A stretch of 64,000 nucleotides of DNA from Morchella semilibera (lineage: Eukaryota > Ascomycota > Pezizomycetes > Pezizales > Morchellaceae): the NCBI GenBank assembly GCA_009192285.1, contig WBVU01000004.1:3060001-3124000 (forward strand). Reading direction: 5' to 3'. The notes beneath the pieces were generated by a model. It saw only the letters and a program-made list of their open reading frames with translations, was not told where the DNA came from and searched no databases. Made by a program: the position numbers and the translations under genes. Positions 1-12,480 of this stretch are shown here, one piece after another; the stretch's first letter is position 1; each line of letters opens with the position of its first letter.

Positions 1-1332
<1,332 letters not shown>

Positions 1333-2230
1333 TGTTTTATGTGTTCTATAGTGATACTCGCTTGTTGACGATAGATAACTCAGATAACTCAGGAGGCGCT
1401 TATTCGAGCGAGAAAAGAGGACAGACGCAAGCTAGAAGAGAGAGAAGTTGGAGGTGGAGAAAGACAATGGAGGTTGCAGTCAACGAGGCTAGGTCACTTG
1501 TATGCTTGCAGGTGTACGTCAAGAGAGTGGCAGTGCTTCGCCCGTAAGCTCCAAAGAGAGTGGGTAGGAAGCGGCTGTGGAGTAGTAGTGAACACAACGC
1601 AAACCGAAACGTCTCACTAGCACGACAAGGAGGAAAGCGTATACAATCAAATCAAATCGTAAGCCTTACCGAGCACTATAAAGAAATCAGGTGAGGCTAG
1701 GATATAAAAAAATAAAGAGAGGTAGGAGGAAATAGGGAAGTAGAGAGATGAGATGAGAGAAGGAGAGGAAGAGAGGAAGAGAATAAAATGGTCAAAACTG
1801 ATGACAATAGCTGATGGTGACGATGAAAATCTCCCAAGCAAAAGTCTTATCTGGAGTCCTTGTTGCTGTTACTACATGTACTATACTACCACTGCTTTTA
1901 CCTTCTCCTTCTCTTAAACTCTGCTGTTACCTGTTGCGAAGGGAGCCGTTTGTAGAGGGGTATAAGCTACACACACCTCAAGTACATGTAGGTACGATGG
2001 GCGACCTCGCAGAGAATTTACTATGTGGCGTATTACACCTTACTTGATCTCGCTCCCAGCCCCTGGGCCTTCTGAATGTTGTCAGGGTCCTCTTAACATT
2101 CTCTCTCCCCGCTCTCCCCATCCCTCATCCCTCTCCCCACCTCACAGATTACACATCCCACACCCTTCTCACACTTACAATCCGCAAACTGATACATGAC
2201 CCCGCCATGTGTGCGCACCCTTTGCATGTA
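1333..2230. other. Intergenic, 5' flank of rsp5
   Basis: No gene seen. It holds purine/pyrimidine-skewed stretches (about 1400-1480 and 1690-1800) that would be CT-rich on the rsp5 coding strand, as is common in filamentous fungal promoters, and two copies of the palindrome TACATGTA (1873, 1983). Confidence 0.6.
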
Positions 2231-2339
2231 CAGCGGTAGGTAATAAGTGATGGAACACAGTGATGCCTGTTTTAGTAAAACGCCACCAACATTTGGTGTT
2301 TGTACCTCAGGGCGTTCCATCACTTATTACCTGCCGCTG
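2231..2339. mobile_element. 109-bp TA-flanked hairpin MITE, copy 1
   Basis: The ends form an inverted repeat of about 26 bp (CAGCGGTAGGTAATAAGTGA against CAGCGGCAGGTAATAAGTGA on the other strand), flanked by TA on both sides (2229-2230, 2340-2341) as in Tc1/mariner/pogo insertions. There is no coding capacity. A base-identical copy lies at 29716-29824. Confidence 0.9.
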
Positions 2340-2341
2340 TA

Positions 2342-3009
2342 CACCGATACCACATAAATACTCCCGATATATACATGTAACAGTCCCTCCCCACAAACAC
2401 TAACAACTACCAACCCGCCACCTGTAAACCAACTTCCTCCTACTACAAACGTCACTTATAGCTACCATTATTCTAGCTATTTTACTTAACTTGCTCTGCC
2501 ACTCCCTAATGTCCCAGCATTTTTCTGCCATCATATACTTCTAGACTTAGATATTCTATCTATCCTGATCTATACAATCACTTAACCAGGTAATATCACC
2601 CCCACTTCCTCTTCTGTTCCACTTGTATATCTCTTGTCCTGGTGCTAGCGAGGGTGAGAATACAGACTCTCCAAGCCAAGTAAGCGGTTCATGCGATAAC
2701 GAAATAATATTATACAAAGTCCAAATATCAATGAAAGACAGATGCAAAAAGAGAGATAAAGGGACATGCAAAGAAATTGGTTATTCGAAATCTCCATATC
2801 ACACCCAGCCATGTACCGTTTCTTCTGCTTTTTATTCTCTCCTGTTGGTACTCATTCCATCTGAAGGGAAGGACAGATCCTTGCAGCACACTAGCCATTA
2901 CCATACTGCTGTCCCGCGAAAAAAGAAAAGAAAAAAGAGAACTTAGTAGACGCGTTCGTACGATCAAGCTAATCCGAGGCCTTTTTTTTTTAAAAAAAAA
3001 AAAACACAT
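2342..3009. other. Intergenic and 3' flank of pab2
   Basis: No gene recognised. The overlapping ORFs here are short and have no recognisable motif. A run of ten T followed by thirteen A (about 2981-3004) could fold as a hairpin and lies just past the pab2 stop codon; it may contribute to 3' end formation. Confidence 0.5.
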
Positions 3010-3942
3010 CTAGTAAGGCGCATATCCTCTGCCCCTCGCCCTGTATCCACCTCTATAGCTACCACGGGGTGCATATCCGCCGCGATACGCAGGGGGAAAT
3101 CCACCTCTCCCTCCCGGCGCGCCTCTCCCGCGACCCCGCCCACGGTTCATCCCAGGAAGATTTGTACGCTTAGGAACGACCTGAATCGAGTAAGAATCCT
3201 GTGACACTGCAAGCACTACAGTAGGAGGGATTATATGCCTACCTTGAGCGAACGACCCCGAAAGACACTCTCGTTGAGAACCAAGGCTTGTGCCACTAAG
3301 CTGGGCTCTGTGAACTCGACATAAGCATATCTAATGACTCGCCCACATATCATTAGCAATTCGCAAACTAAGGCAGAAAGTGGGAAAAGTCGGAAGATTT
3401 GATTTGCAGAACATACCCTTTTGGATGCCCTGTAAACTTATCCAACAAAATTGTAACTCTATTGATGGACCCACAGCTCTGAAAGTGTGCCTGAATCTCC
3501 TCTGGACTAGCTCCATAATCCACGTTTCCAACGAAAATGCTTCGCGCGTCAATATCCTCTTTGTCCTCACGTAGATCATTATTCTCTTTATCTAGTGTCG
3601 CCTGCATCTCCCGCAGCTTCGCGGCTTCGGCCTCCATCTCCGCAACTCTTCTTTTCATGGCTGAGATTTCCTCCTATAGATGCGAAACCCCAACTCATCA
3701 GCTTTCAATAACACTCCGGATGGTGAAAATCTCCCGAAGTTGAGCTAAGGGGTAAAATAAAAAATTTGCATGTCGGAAGGAAGTCTGAGATTTTGGATAT
3801 CTGATCTAGCGGTCGTCCATCCAGAGACTATTCTCAAATAACGGAAGCGAGAAAGTTCAAGATTACTGATATTCCATACCTCCTCATCGCCACCTTCCTC
3901 ATGACCATCTATACGTTCCTCGAGCTTGCTTGGTTCGTCCAT
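3010..3942 (-). CDS. pab2: Polyadenylate-binding protein 2 (PABPN1/Pab2-like)
   Basis: Nuclear protein that binds poly(A) tails and acts in poly(A) length control and RNA exosome-linked decay. Exons: 3942-3880, 3673-3417, 3330-3243, 3180-3010, giving 192 residues; the summed length is an exact multiple of three. The product has an acidic N-terminus ([21 protein letters not shown]), a coiled-coil-like stretch at about 25-60 ([19 protein letters not shown]), one RRM at about 65-142 (RNP2 [13 protein letters not shown]1 [17 protein letters not shown] and VPKRTNLPG as in the PABPN1 family), and an Arg/Gly-rich tail with RGRGRGRG and YRGGY repeats ending APY, the usual target for arginine methylation. 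Intron 1 (3674-3879, 206 nt) is long for this window and could hide a 30-nt in-phase mini-exon. Confidence 0.95.
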
Positions 3943-5079
3943 GTTGAACGCGTTGCTAGTATCCAGATCTTATAATCCTAAAGATTCGCACGCAGCAGAC
4001 AAAGTTAGCCTCAATGCAACGCGACAACATGGAAGGTTGTTGGAGGGAGAAAAAGTGGGGGGTGTAGACTATCGGAAAATAGATTGGAAACTGAAGACTA
4101 ACAACCTGACAATCGCTGTTTAAACGATTTTTTTCGTGCAGTGTGTAGGAGGGAGGGCTTACTCGGTGGCTGCACGGTTTGTGTTCGTCGCAGGAATCAA
4201 GTACTGAAGGCGAAGAATAATGGTGGATGAGTGTGTCGTGGTGGTTGTTGTCAAGAGGACCGCAGCAACGAACTTCTTTCTCAGTTGTCGAGGGTTGACG
4301 AGCTTGGCTTTCCTGTACTGGATCTGTTGACGACCGCCAAGCTCATAGCATAACCAAAACCGGTTTAGGCTGCCCGCATCATACTTGAAAGGCTCCAGGA
4401 CAAATATTCTAACTGTGTCGAATACTGCGATACTTTACAAGCTTGAGTCCCAGTCCTCGCCAGTAGTTACCTGTTTATAAGTACATACGACTCTGATTTG
4501 GTATTAAGTTTTAATATGGAACTACATGTAACTTACCAACAAAGCACCCCTCCCCCTCCCTCCCATAGAACATGAACACCCAAAGCATCTCATGAACTTC
4601 CAACCTATACTCACCGTATGCTACCCCTAATCTATTGGTAGATATTTACTGGCCATTCTCTCAATTGGTTAGTTTGGGGCGGGTGCAATACAAACCCTAT
4701 ACTCACCCTCATCCCTCAAAAAGTGTTGTGCCCAGTCCAACCACCATATGTATCTCAGTCACCTGCTTATACGTCGGATAGTTGGATTAACGACTAAATG
4801 TAGCCCTATTTACAGTTGCACCTCGGAAACACCTTTGACATTTCAATCTCAATTTGTAAGTATACGTGGCAGCCCTTGATTGTATCCCCAATGTGCCAAT
4901 GATAATTCGATCAACTTTTGAATCTAAGCTAATAAATACTAGTCACCTATGTAGAAACTGACAGCAATCAATGAATGAACCAGTAAAGATAGGTACCTCA
5001 CCGAGGAGCAGTGAGAACCGGGTCAAACTATATCAGGCACATTATTTATCGAGTACAATACTACTATACCGCAAAATCT
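3943..5079. other. Intergenic, 5' flank of pab2
   Basis: No gene seen. It is AT-rich DNA with many stops in all frames. One TACATGTA palindrome is at 4523. Confidence 0.55.
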
Positions 5080-5230
5080 CGGGAATAACGAATCGAGCTA
5101 GCCTAGAATATTAGGCCTCGGATTGGTCAAATACCTATTGAGCCCCAATCCGACAGAGCCAAAGCGTAACTTTTAGTCGTCCTAACCAATAGGTAAGTGG
5201 TATTCCAGCCCAGTCCGATTCGTTATTCCG
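5080..5230. mobile_element. 151-bp hairpin MITE-like element
   Basis: The left end CGGGAATAACGAATCG and the reverse complement of the right end CGGAATAACGAATCGG match, and similarity continues inward (GCTAGCCTAGAATA against ACTGGGCTGGAATA). No ORF. The exact ends and the target duplication are unclear. Confidence 0.7.
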
Positions 5231-6463
5231 GGGAAAGCACTGAAGTTTTCTTTGCAGTCCCATACCTTATAAACATTCCCCGCTAGCCACTGCTTACTCG
5301 TAAGCCGACATATCTAATACCAAGAAACGAACCTAACACAGCCCTGGATTGAAGAAACAATAGCTTAATTATTAATTCATCGAGCGATCAGGTATTAAAG
5401 TCTTCCAGTAGCATTTTGGTTGGGTTGATAGAGATTTAGGATATTGGTGGAGGTGGATATAAAAGCAAAGGACGGTAATGTGATGGCGTCTTCCAACTCA
5501 CGATAGGAATACCTCGTGCCGAGAGGTAATACGTATTTCACTCGAAGTAAGTACCTACATGTAGGTACGTACCGATTTTCTAGACTCAATATACCAGGAT
5601 CCGGGAGAAGTAGCTAGCTAGGTAGGAGGCGGAAGAAATCTGGCCAACAATACCAACTATAGTAAACATAAAATATGAAGGTGCACACAAGGCTACAGAC
5701 CAATTCATCCTTTTGTCACAAAGTGAGGAGGGGATCCAGGGAGATAGATATCGTGGCCAGACCAGGGTGTACGCCTCATACTTGTGTCCTCATCATGCAC
5801 GAGCACGTATTGTAGAATACACTATAGAGTATATACTACACGTATGTAGGAACAACCAATAGGAGGCTATGTGGGATCTCTGCCCCCTCTTCTTAGATTG
5901 CCGTAGGCTTGGGGAAACGTATCCTACTTATCGCTTCGCACGCGGACGTGCTTCACCTATAGCTACAGGAATTGTTGCCATATGCGTGACAGATGGATAT
6001 GATGTACCTACAGGTAGTAGGTACTACCGTATATAGCGGGATATATACCAGTCGACCAGCCATGGCACCGTGAAAATCAAGAAAACAATATGTGTTTTAG
6101 TTTGACCGTTTTACCTCTGCTATCTATCACGGGTCAGGTACTGCTGGCTGAACATCAAATACTTAGGTACATACGAATATATGAATATATACGTACCATA
6201 CTATAGCTACTGTGGTAATCCACATTATAACAGTTGTATTATTAAGAAAGCTAAAGTATAACCACTAAGCATGCCAAAGGACTAGAACTAGCAACTATCT
6301 GTCAATTAGTGATGTACTTAAACGAGAAGAGCAGGTCAGAACCTCTCCTCTCATCATCAGCAATACAAGTAGCTACATACGGCTACTCTGTGATTCAAAT
6401 AGATGAGACATGTCTGAGACAGGTGGCGTTGAGGGTGAAAATGAGATTTTGAGCAGCAGGAAG
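5231..6463. other. Intergenic, no gene seen
   Basis: AT-rich sequence with stops in all frames. It contains another TACATGTA palindrome at 5556 inside a longer GTACCTACATGTAGGTAC palindrome (5551-5568). Confidence 0.55.
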
Positions 6464-6569
6464 CATTAGCAAGACTTTATTTGTCTTCTGATAGCTCCTG
6501 GGTCTCAGGAGATGTAAAAAATATCCATAGGCCTCAGGAGAACATCAGCAAACTCAACTTCATCAGTAA
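6464..6569. mobile_element. Degenerate copy of the CATCAGCAA element (family A)
   Basis: Shares the pieces CATTAGCAAGACTT, TTTGTCTTCTGAT, CTCAGGAGA and CATCAGCAAACTCAACTT with the 137-bp family described at 12992, but it is rearranged and lacks a clean right end. Confidence 0.6.
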
Positions 6570-6897
6570 GCCTATTCGACCCTACCGGAGGCCCGGGAGG
6601 TGTGGGAGACGTTCGGAGACACCCGTCAAACTTTCGATCTCTAGGGGCTTACCCGCCCGTACGAGGGCCTCCTGAGCCTTTGGAGGAGCCTCCCGAGCCT
6701 TCAAGAATGCTTAGCGGACTCTCCTGATGCTAAGCGGCGCTCTCCTGGTACCCTCTGGAGGCTTTGTTATTCTCTCCCAAGAGGCTGCGAGATATCGCAG
6801 ACCTCCACACTAGTAAGAGGTTTTTGTTTAGAGAGGCTTCAGAGATGCTCTGTTATAAGCCCAAGGATGAGTAGGGTGCCCCCATGAGGGCCCCCCA

Positions 6898-7005
6898 CAT
6901 CAGCAAGACTTCATTTGTCTACTGATGTCTCCGGAGCCTCAGGAGACTCTCAGGAGACCTGAGAGACTGTTGGGAGACTCCAGTCACAAGTTGAGCCCGC
7001 TGATG
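6898..7005 (-). mobile_element. Family A element, short copy
   Basis: Begins CATCAGCAAGACTTCATTTG and ends AGTTGAGCCCGCTGATG. It is 108 bp long, so about 30 bp of the usual centre is missing, and it is inverted relative to the copy at 12992. Confidence 0.85.
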
Positions 7006-7016
7006 CAAGCTCTCCT

Positions 7017-7400
7017 GATATCTCTGGAGCATTAAGCGAAACCTCCCAAGCTCTCCCGTGATCCCTACCAATCTCCTGTGCTCTCCTGAGGGCTCGTCAA
7101 GCCCTCCTGATATCTCCGGAGACTATTGATGATTGAGCGAAGCCTCCCATGATCCCTGCCAATCTCCTGTTCTCTCCTAAGAGCTCGCCAAGCCCTCCTG
7201 ATATCTCTGGAGACTAGTGATGATTAAGCGAAACCTCTCAACCTCTCTTGTGATCCCTGTCAATCTCCTAGGCTCTCCTGAAGGTTTCACAAGCCCTCTT
7301 GATATCTCCGGAGACTCTTGAAGATTAAGCTAGATCTCCCATACTCTCCTGTAATCCCTGCCAATCTCCTGGGCTCTCGCAATATCTCCGAAGACTTTCA
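7017..7400. repeat. Tandem array of about four 91-101-bp units
   Basis: Units start at about 7017, 7109, 7200 and 7301, each with GATATCTC(C/T)GGAG, then AAGCGAA/GAGCGAA, then CCAATCTCCT and GCTCTCCTGA. The units share 'CTCTCCTGA'-type words with family A, so the array may derive from the same sequence pool. No coding frame runs through it. Confidence 0.75.
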
Positions 7401-7623
7401 AACTATTACTAATCTACTGATACCTCAAAATCCACTTTGATTATTCATACCATACATCAAAATAGGAGTCCTCTGCCAAAATCACATATCCACCATCGAG
7501 GCGGGAGGAGGCTCCTGAAATGCCTCTCCCGCCTTCGCTATGCCCATGCCCCCCAAATCACCTCTCTCAATCGCTGCTGGTGCTTTCCCTTTCCGCGCGA
7601 CTTTGCAGCTCTCCATGCGGCTA

Positions 7624-7760
7624 CATCAGCAAACTCAACTTGTGACTAGAGTCTCCCAACAGTCTCCCGGGTCTGCTAAGAGTCTCCTGAGGCCCCTTGA
7701 TATTTTTTGAGTCTTCTGAGGCTCAGGAGACATCAGGAGACAAATGAAGTCTTGCTGATG
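7624..7760 (+). mobile_element. Family A element, 137 bp
   Basis: Starts CATCAGCAAACTCAACTTGT and ends AAGTCTTGCTGATG, flanked by TA at 7622-7623 and 7761-7762, which fits a TA target duplication. Confidence 0.92.
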
Positions 7761-7919
7761 TATATCCGCAGCTAATTGAACATCATCCTCCTCTAGGCAG
7801 ACTCTGGATATAATCTCTTTAGGCCCTTATAACTCATCGACCTAAAAGGCTTGTTAGTATATAGATAAGGCTCTTTGAGACTTTTTTATTTACCTTCTTG
7901 CGAATTGATTCTCATATTT

Positions 7920-8550
7920 GTGATGGAGTAACCCGACGCAAAAAAGAAGATGACAATGATGACGCAAAAGGACCCGAGGAGCTTAGCCTGAACGACGAGA
8001 AGACCGACGAAGATAAAAACAACAGCAGGCAGGCACAAGCACAAGCACTGGCAAAGGCAAAGGCAAGGGCAACGGCACAAGGGCGCAGGTCAGGAAGAGT
8101 AAGGACCGGATGGACTTCAACGAGAATGATGAGAGGTATTATGGATTTCCTCTTTCTTAGAGGACAGAGTTTTGGTACGAGGGACTATAGCTTAGAAAAT
8201 AGGAGTAGATTCCTATGTACTGAGATAACAGGAAGACGAGACAGAGAGAAAAGAAAGAAAGAACTAAGGAAAACATCTACCCCCGCTATTTAACACTCCT
8301 CCTTCACCAGTCCGCTATGACTCATACATCAGTTCATAGTAACTCGTAGAAACCTATCGTAACCACACTTCGTATTCCTCCCTACCATCTCTGCTATTTA
8401 TATTACAAATCCATCACGCCATCGAACCTCCTAGAATCCAATAACGATACCCCCTCCCTAACTCATCCCTTCCTCGCTTAGCATTACCCTAATCATTATA
8501 ATAATACTTCGACTACCGAACCCTCGGGACTGATGCCAAGACGCCGGGAC
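7920..8550 (+). repeat. Family B repeat, copy 1
   Basis: Begins near GGAGTAACCCGACGCAAA and ends near GCCAAGACGCCGGGAC. It contains a hexanucleotide tandem stretch (GGCAAA/GGCAAG/GGCACA, about 8028-8085), then TATTTAACACTCC and a CATCACGCCATCGAACCTCC block. A 131-codon ORF runs through it (7898-8293, Ala/Lys/Arg repeats), but its protein has no recognised domain. The same blocks recur at 8582, 9211, 9690 and 16934. Confidence 0.75.
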
Positions 8551-8581
8551 AGTATTACTTCCAGTGTGCCCTCCTGGTTCT

Positions 8582-9210
8582 CTGTGGCGGAGTAATCCGA
8601 CGCAAAGAAGAAGATGACAATGATGACGCAGAAGAACTCAAGGAGCACAGTCTCGGGACGAGGAGACTGACGAAGACAGAGGCAACACCGAGCAGGCACA
8701 AGCACAGGCACCGGCAAAGGCAAAGGCAAGGGCAAGGGCACAAGGGCACAGAGCAGGGAAAGTGAGGACCAGATGGACCAAAACGAGAACGATGAGAGAT
8801 GCTATGAGTTTCCCCTCGTCTAAGGATCAAGTATTTAGTACGAGAGGCTATGGCTTGGAAATAGGAGTAGATTCCTATGAACCGAGATGACAGGAAGACG
8901 TGACAGAGAGAAAAGAAAGAAAAAACTAAGGAAAACATCTAACCCCCCTATTTAACACTCCCCTCCACCAGTCCGCTATGACTCATACATCACCTCATAG
9001 AAACCCATGGAAATCCATCGCATCCACATCTCATATTCCTCCCCACCATCTTCGCTATTTATATTACAAATCCATTACGCCACCGAATCTCCTAGAACCT
9101 AATGACGACACCCCCCTTTAGCACACCCCTTCCTCGCTTAACCATTCCTAAACAATCACAACAGCGCTTCCACTACCGAACCCTCGGGACTAATGCCAAG
9201 ACGCCGGGAC
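8582..9210 (+). repeat. Family B repeat, copy 2
   Basis: Collinear with the copy at 7920-8550: GGAGTAATCCGACGCAAAG at the start, GGCAAAGGCAAAGGCAAGGG in the middle, ACACTCCCCTCCACCAGTCC, and GCCAAGACGCCGGGAC at the end. Two direct copies separated by about 30 bp suggest tandem duplication or two nearby insertions. Confidence 0.75.
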
Positions 9211-9490
9211 ATCCGCCTCTGTCTTTGCCTTTGCCTTTGCCGGTGCCTGTGCGTGCACCCGCCCAGCTCTCTTCTCTTTCTCGTTAGTGTCCTCGTTGTA
9301 CTGGCTTTACTCCTCGACTTCTCTTGTTTCATCATTGTCATCTGCCAAGTTGCGGCTGGCTACTCAGTCATACCGTACCTGTGCCCGCCCGGTGTTTTCC
9401 TAGCCCTCGTCAGTGTTTTTATTGTACTGGCTGTGCTCCTCGAATTCCTCTGCGTCATCATTATCTTCTGTCCCGGCGTCTTGGCATCAG
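9211..9490 (-). repeat. Family B, two inverted partial copies
   Basis: 9211-9372 and 9373-9490 are both reverse-complement pieces of family B (CTTTGCCTTTGCCGGTGCCTG, TTGTACTGGC, CTCCTCGA, GTCATCATT). The second ends in GTCCCGGCGTCTTGGCATCA, the inverted terminal block of copies 1 and 2, so 8582-9490 forms a large imperfect palindrome. Confidence 0.7.
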
Positions 9491-9544
9491 TCCTGATAGT
9501 TTGGTAGTCGTAGTGCTGTTTGGACAGATGAAGTTATGTCAAGT

Positions 9545-9682
9545 ACATCAGCAAACTCAACTTGTGACTGGAGTCTCCCAACAGTCTCCCGGGTCTCCTG
9601 AGAGTCTCCTGAGACTCCTGGATATTTTTTGAGTCTCCTGAGGCTCAGGAGACATCAGGAGATAAATCAAGTCTTGCTGATG
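9545..9682 (+). mobile_element. Family A element
   Basis: Nearly identical to the 137-bp family, from CATCAGCAAACTCAACTTGT to CTTGCTGATG, with TA on the left only. It is separated from an inverted copy at 9793 by 110 bp of family B DNA. Confidence 0.92.
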
Positions 9683-9689
9683 GAGTGTA

Positions 9690-10375
9690 CTGAGAGGTGG
9701 GTGTCGTCATTGGGTTCTAGGAGGTTCGATGGCGTGATGGATTTGTAATGGAAATAATGGAGATGGTGGGGAGGAATACGAGGTGTGGTAGCCATCAGCA
9801 AGACTTCAATTGTCTCCTGATGTCTCCTGAGCCTCAGGAGACTCAAAAAAATTCAGGAGTCTCAGGATACTCTTAGGAGACCTGGGAGACTGCTGGGACA
9901 CTCTAGTCACAAGTTGAGTTTGCTGATGGCAATGGATTTCTATTAGGCTCTATGAGCGAATGTGTGAGTCATTTCGGACTGGTGGGGGGGAAGTGTTAAA
10001 TAGCGGGTATAGATGTTTTCCTTATTTCTCTTTTTTTTTTCTCTCTGTCTCGTCTTCCTATTACCTCGGTACTTAGTAATATACTCCTATCCTCAAGCCA
10101 TAGTTCCTTGCACCCAAGATTCTGTCCTCTCTCGAGGAAACCTATAGTACCTCTCATCGTTCTCGTTGAGGTCCATTAGGTCCTCACTCTCCCTGCCCTG
10201 AGTCTCTGTGCCTTTGCCCTTGCCTATGCCTTTGCCGGTGCCTGTGCTTGTGCCTGCCTAGTGTCATCTCTGTCTTCGTCGGTGGTCTCATCGCCTTGGC
10301 TGTGCTCCTCAAGCCCTTCTGTATCATCATTGTCATCTTCTACTTTGTGTCGGGCTACTCCGTCACAGTTTGCTG
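9690..10375 (-). repeat. Family B repeat, inverted copy carrying a family A insertion
   Basis: Reverse complement of copies 1 and 2: GTGTCGTCATTGGGTTCTAG at its start, then CTCTGTCTCGTCTTCC, GCCTTTGCCGGTGCCTGTGC, and GTCGGGCTACTCCGTCACA at its end. The family A copy at 9793-9928 is inserted in it. Confidence 0.75.
9793..9928 (-). mobile_element. Family A element, inverted
   Basis: CATCAGCAAGACTTCAATTG at the left and AGTTGAGTTTGCTGATG at the right. It is inserted in a family B copy: the interrupted block GTGGTAG/GCAATGG resembles the continuous block in the copies at 8341 and 9001. Confidence 0.9.
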
Positions 10376-10394
10376 ATGTTCTCTACAAGAACAC

Positions 10395-11394
10395 TATCCC
10401 AGCGCCCATGCATGCGGAAGGTGCAATGCAGAATTCAAATCAAAGAACGCTCTATTCAAGTACTTGAAGAAAGCAAATCACTATCTCAAAGACACAAAGG
10501 GCGCCCCAAGCAACAAGCCCCTCATAGTCAAATCAAACGCCACCCACACTAGGGACCCAGAGGATAGAATTCTCGACTATTAATACATGACCCTAAGCGT
10601 TACGTTCAACCCGGAAGCAGGGAATCTTTATGAGGTAGTCGCCGACACTGGTATTGGCAATTCAGCTATCGATACAGAGTTTCCACCCTCTGGTGTACCA
10701 GACACTCAATTGATTCCCCTACAGATACCCAGAACAGTACGTGGGATGGGAGGACGATCAATTAGAATCAACGAGCTTGCAGTCGTACTAACGTACTTTA
10801 TTAGTAACGGAAGCACTATTAGCAAATTAAACATTACTTATCATGTCTTCAACAGCTTAGGATGCAATTTGCTGATAGGAAACGACGTATTCTTATCAGA
10901 GAGAACAGAGATCAAGTTCGCACAAGGACACCTCACCTTGGGCTCATGTAATGATATGAAGATGCCTATTAGGGTAACAAATCGGGAGCGCGCATCTAAA
11001 ACTATAGCGCGCGTAGCGTCTAAATCGGTTGTCCCAGCTAGGAGTATGTTTGTGCTGCCTATCAAACTAAGCCGCACACTAGACCCCACGCAAGATTACA
11101 TATTCGTAGGAAACAAAAGACTATATCAGGCTAAGCCTGCGCTACGGGTATCTTTCTTCACGACCAAGTTAACTTTATATTCACCAACCTCACAGACACC
11201 CCAATCACCATTTTTAAAGGAACAGCGGTAGGACGCATGAGCAGTATAAGTGCCGCAGATATATGGAAGGTCTGGCCCGATGCCTCTCAAAAGATTAGAG
11301 CATATTTTGGTATGAACACCCCTGCGGAAATTGGGTCAGCAGATCACCCTGAAGTGGTGGACGGAATAGTCCCAAAGAAAAGTATCCTAGAATA
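10395..11394 (+). pseudogene. Retrotransposon zinc knuckle and aspartic protease region (broken)
   Basis: A frame near 10410-10570 reads CGRCNAEFKSKNALFKYL, a C2-type knuckle found just before the protease in fungal gypsy elements, and ends in a stop. The protease ORF (10587-11231) has the catalytic VVADTGIGNSAID and the downstream HVFNSLGCNLLIGNDVF, the usual ILGxD-like block. After 11231 the sequence continues in another frame (DASQKIRAYFGMNTPAE) to a stop near 11392. Confidence 0.8.
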
Positions 11395-11559
11395 AAACTG
11401 TCCAAGGATCATACCAGTGAATAACAACAAAGAACGCAAACCTACAGAGGACCTTCCCTACACTTGCCTAACATGGCTCAAGCAAGAATTCACACCTAAG
11501 TATTCATATCCGCTCACCGATGAAATCACTACCCCCGGCACAGAAAACTCAATTTCACG

Positions 11560-12070
11560 AAGCGAAGCGAGGCTAAGGACGAGAGGTGCCAAGGTATACA
11601 ACCTGGACGAGACGAGGTGAGGCGGACGCGTATAAGATTGAGCAAGGTAAAGGACGGGGAGTACAGGGCGGGAAATAGGGCGAGACGGGACGGGGTACGA
11701 GATGAGGACTATAGGTTTCCTTTTACTTCTAAAGAGTAGGAGCGAGCGGACTCATGAGTAACTAGAGATTCCAAAGCTTTGTATTGGCTAAAGGATAGAA
11801 AGATTGCGTGAAGAAGAAAGGAAAAAAATAGAAACCCTACAAGCGAGGGAGAGAGCTCTCTGTATATAGCCCGAAAATCCCTTCGCTGACTCATACCATA
11901 GAAACTCATAGAACTCTAAGGAAATCTCTCTATTAGAAATACATTCGCAACGTTGACTTATGGAATCCCTGCAACAGAAACTCATAGAACATCATAAAAA
12001 ATCCCTGACTAATCTTTCTTCCCGCAACGTCACTAAGTACGCTCCACGCCGTGATACTCAACATGGGCAG
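11560..12070. repeat. Foreign insertion within the retrotransposon, family B-like
   Basis: Breaks the stretch between protease and RT. It has GACTCATACCATAGAAACTCATAG and 'GGACTATAG' blocks like those in family B copies, but diverged, so membership is tentative. Retroelement coding resumes near 12070 (ISKTDLPTAQEQS). Confidence 0.5.
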
Positions 12071-12194
12071 AGATTAACATAAGCAAGACGGACTTGCCGA
12101 CTGCTCAAGAACAATCTGTCAGAAACCTTTGCAAACACTATAGGATAATATTCAATGACAAGCTGGGATGTATCAGGGAGCCATAGTCCGATTG

Positions 12195-12331
12195 CATCAT
12201 CAAGACTTCATTTGTCTCCTGATGTCTCCTGAGCCTCAGGAGACTCAAAAGATTTCCAGGAGTCTCAGGAGACTCTCAGGAGACCTGGAAGACTGTTGGG
12301 AGACTGCAGTCATAAGTTGAGTTTGCTGATG
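12195..12331 (-). mobile_element. Family A element, inverted
   Basis: A 137-bp copy with a one-base change in the left terminus (CATCATCAAG) and TTTGCTGATG on the right. Only 12 bp separate it from a second copy in the opposite orientation. Confidence 0.9.
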
Positions 12332-12343
12332 TGGTTGCGAATA

Positions 12344-12480
12344 CATCAGCAAACTCAACTTCTGACTGGAGTCTCCCAACAGTCTCCCGGGTCTCCTGAG
12401 AGTCTCTTAAGACTCCTACATATTTTTTGAGACTCCTGAGGCTCAGGAGACATCAGGAGACAAATGAAGTCTTGCTGATA
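12344..12480 (+). mobile_element. Family A element
   Basis: 137 bp, flanked by TA at 12342-12343 and 12481-12482. With the copy at 12195 it forms a head-to-head pair that would fold as one large cruciform. Confidence 0.92.
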
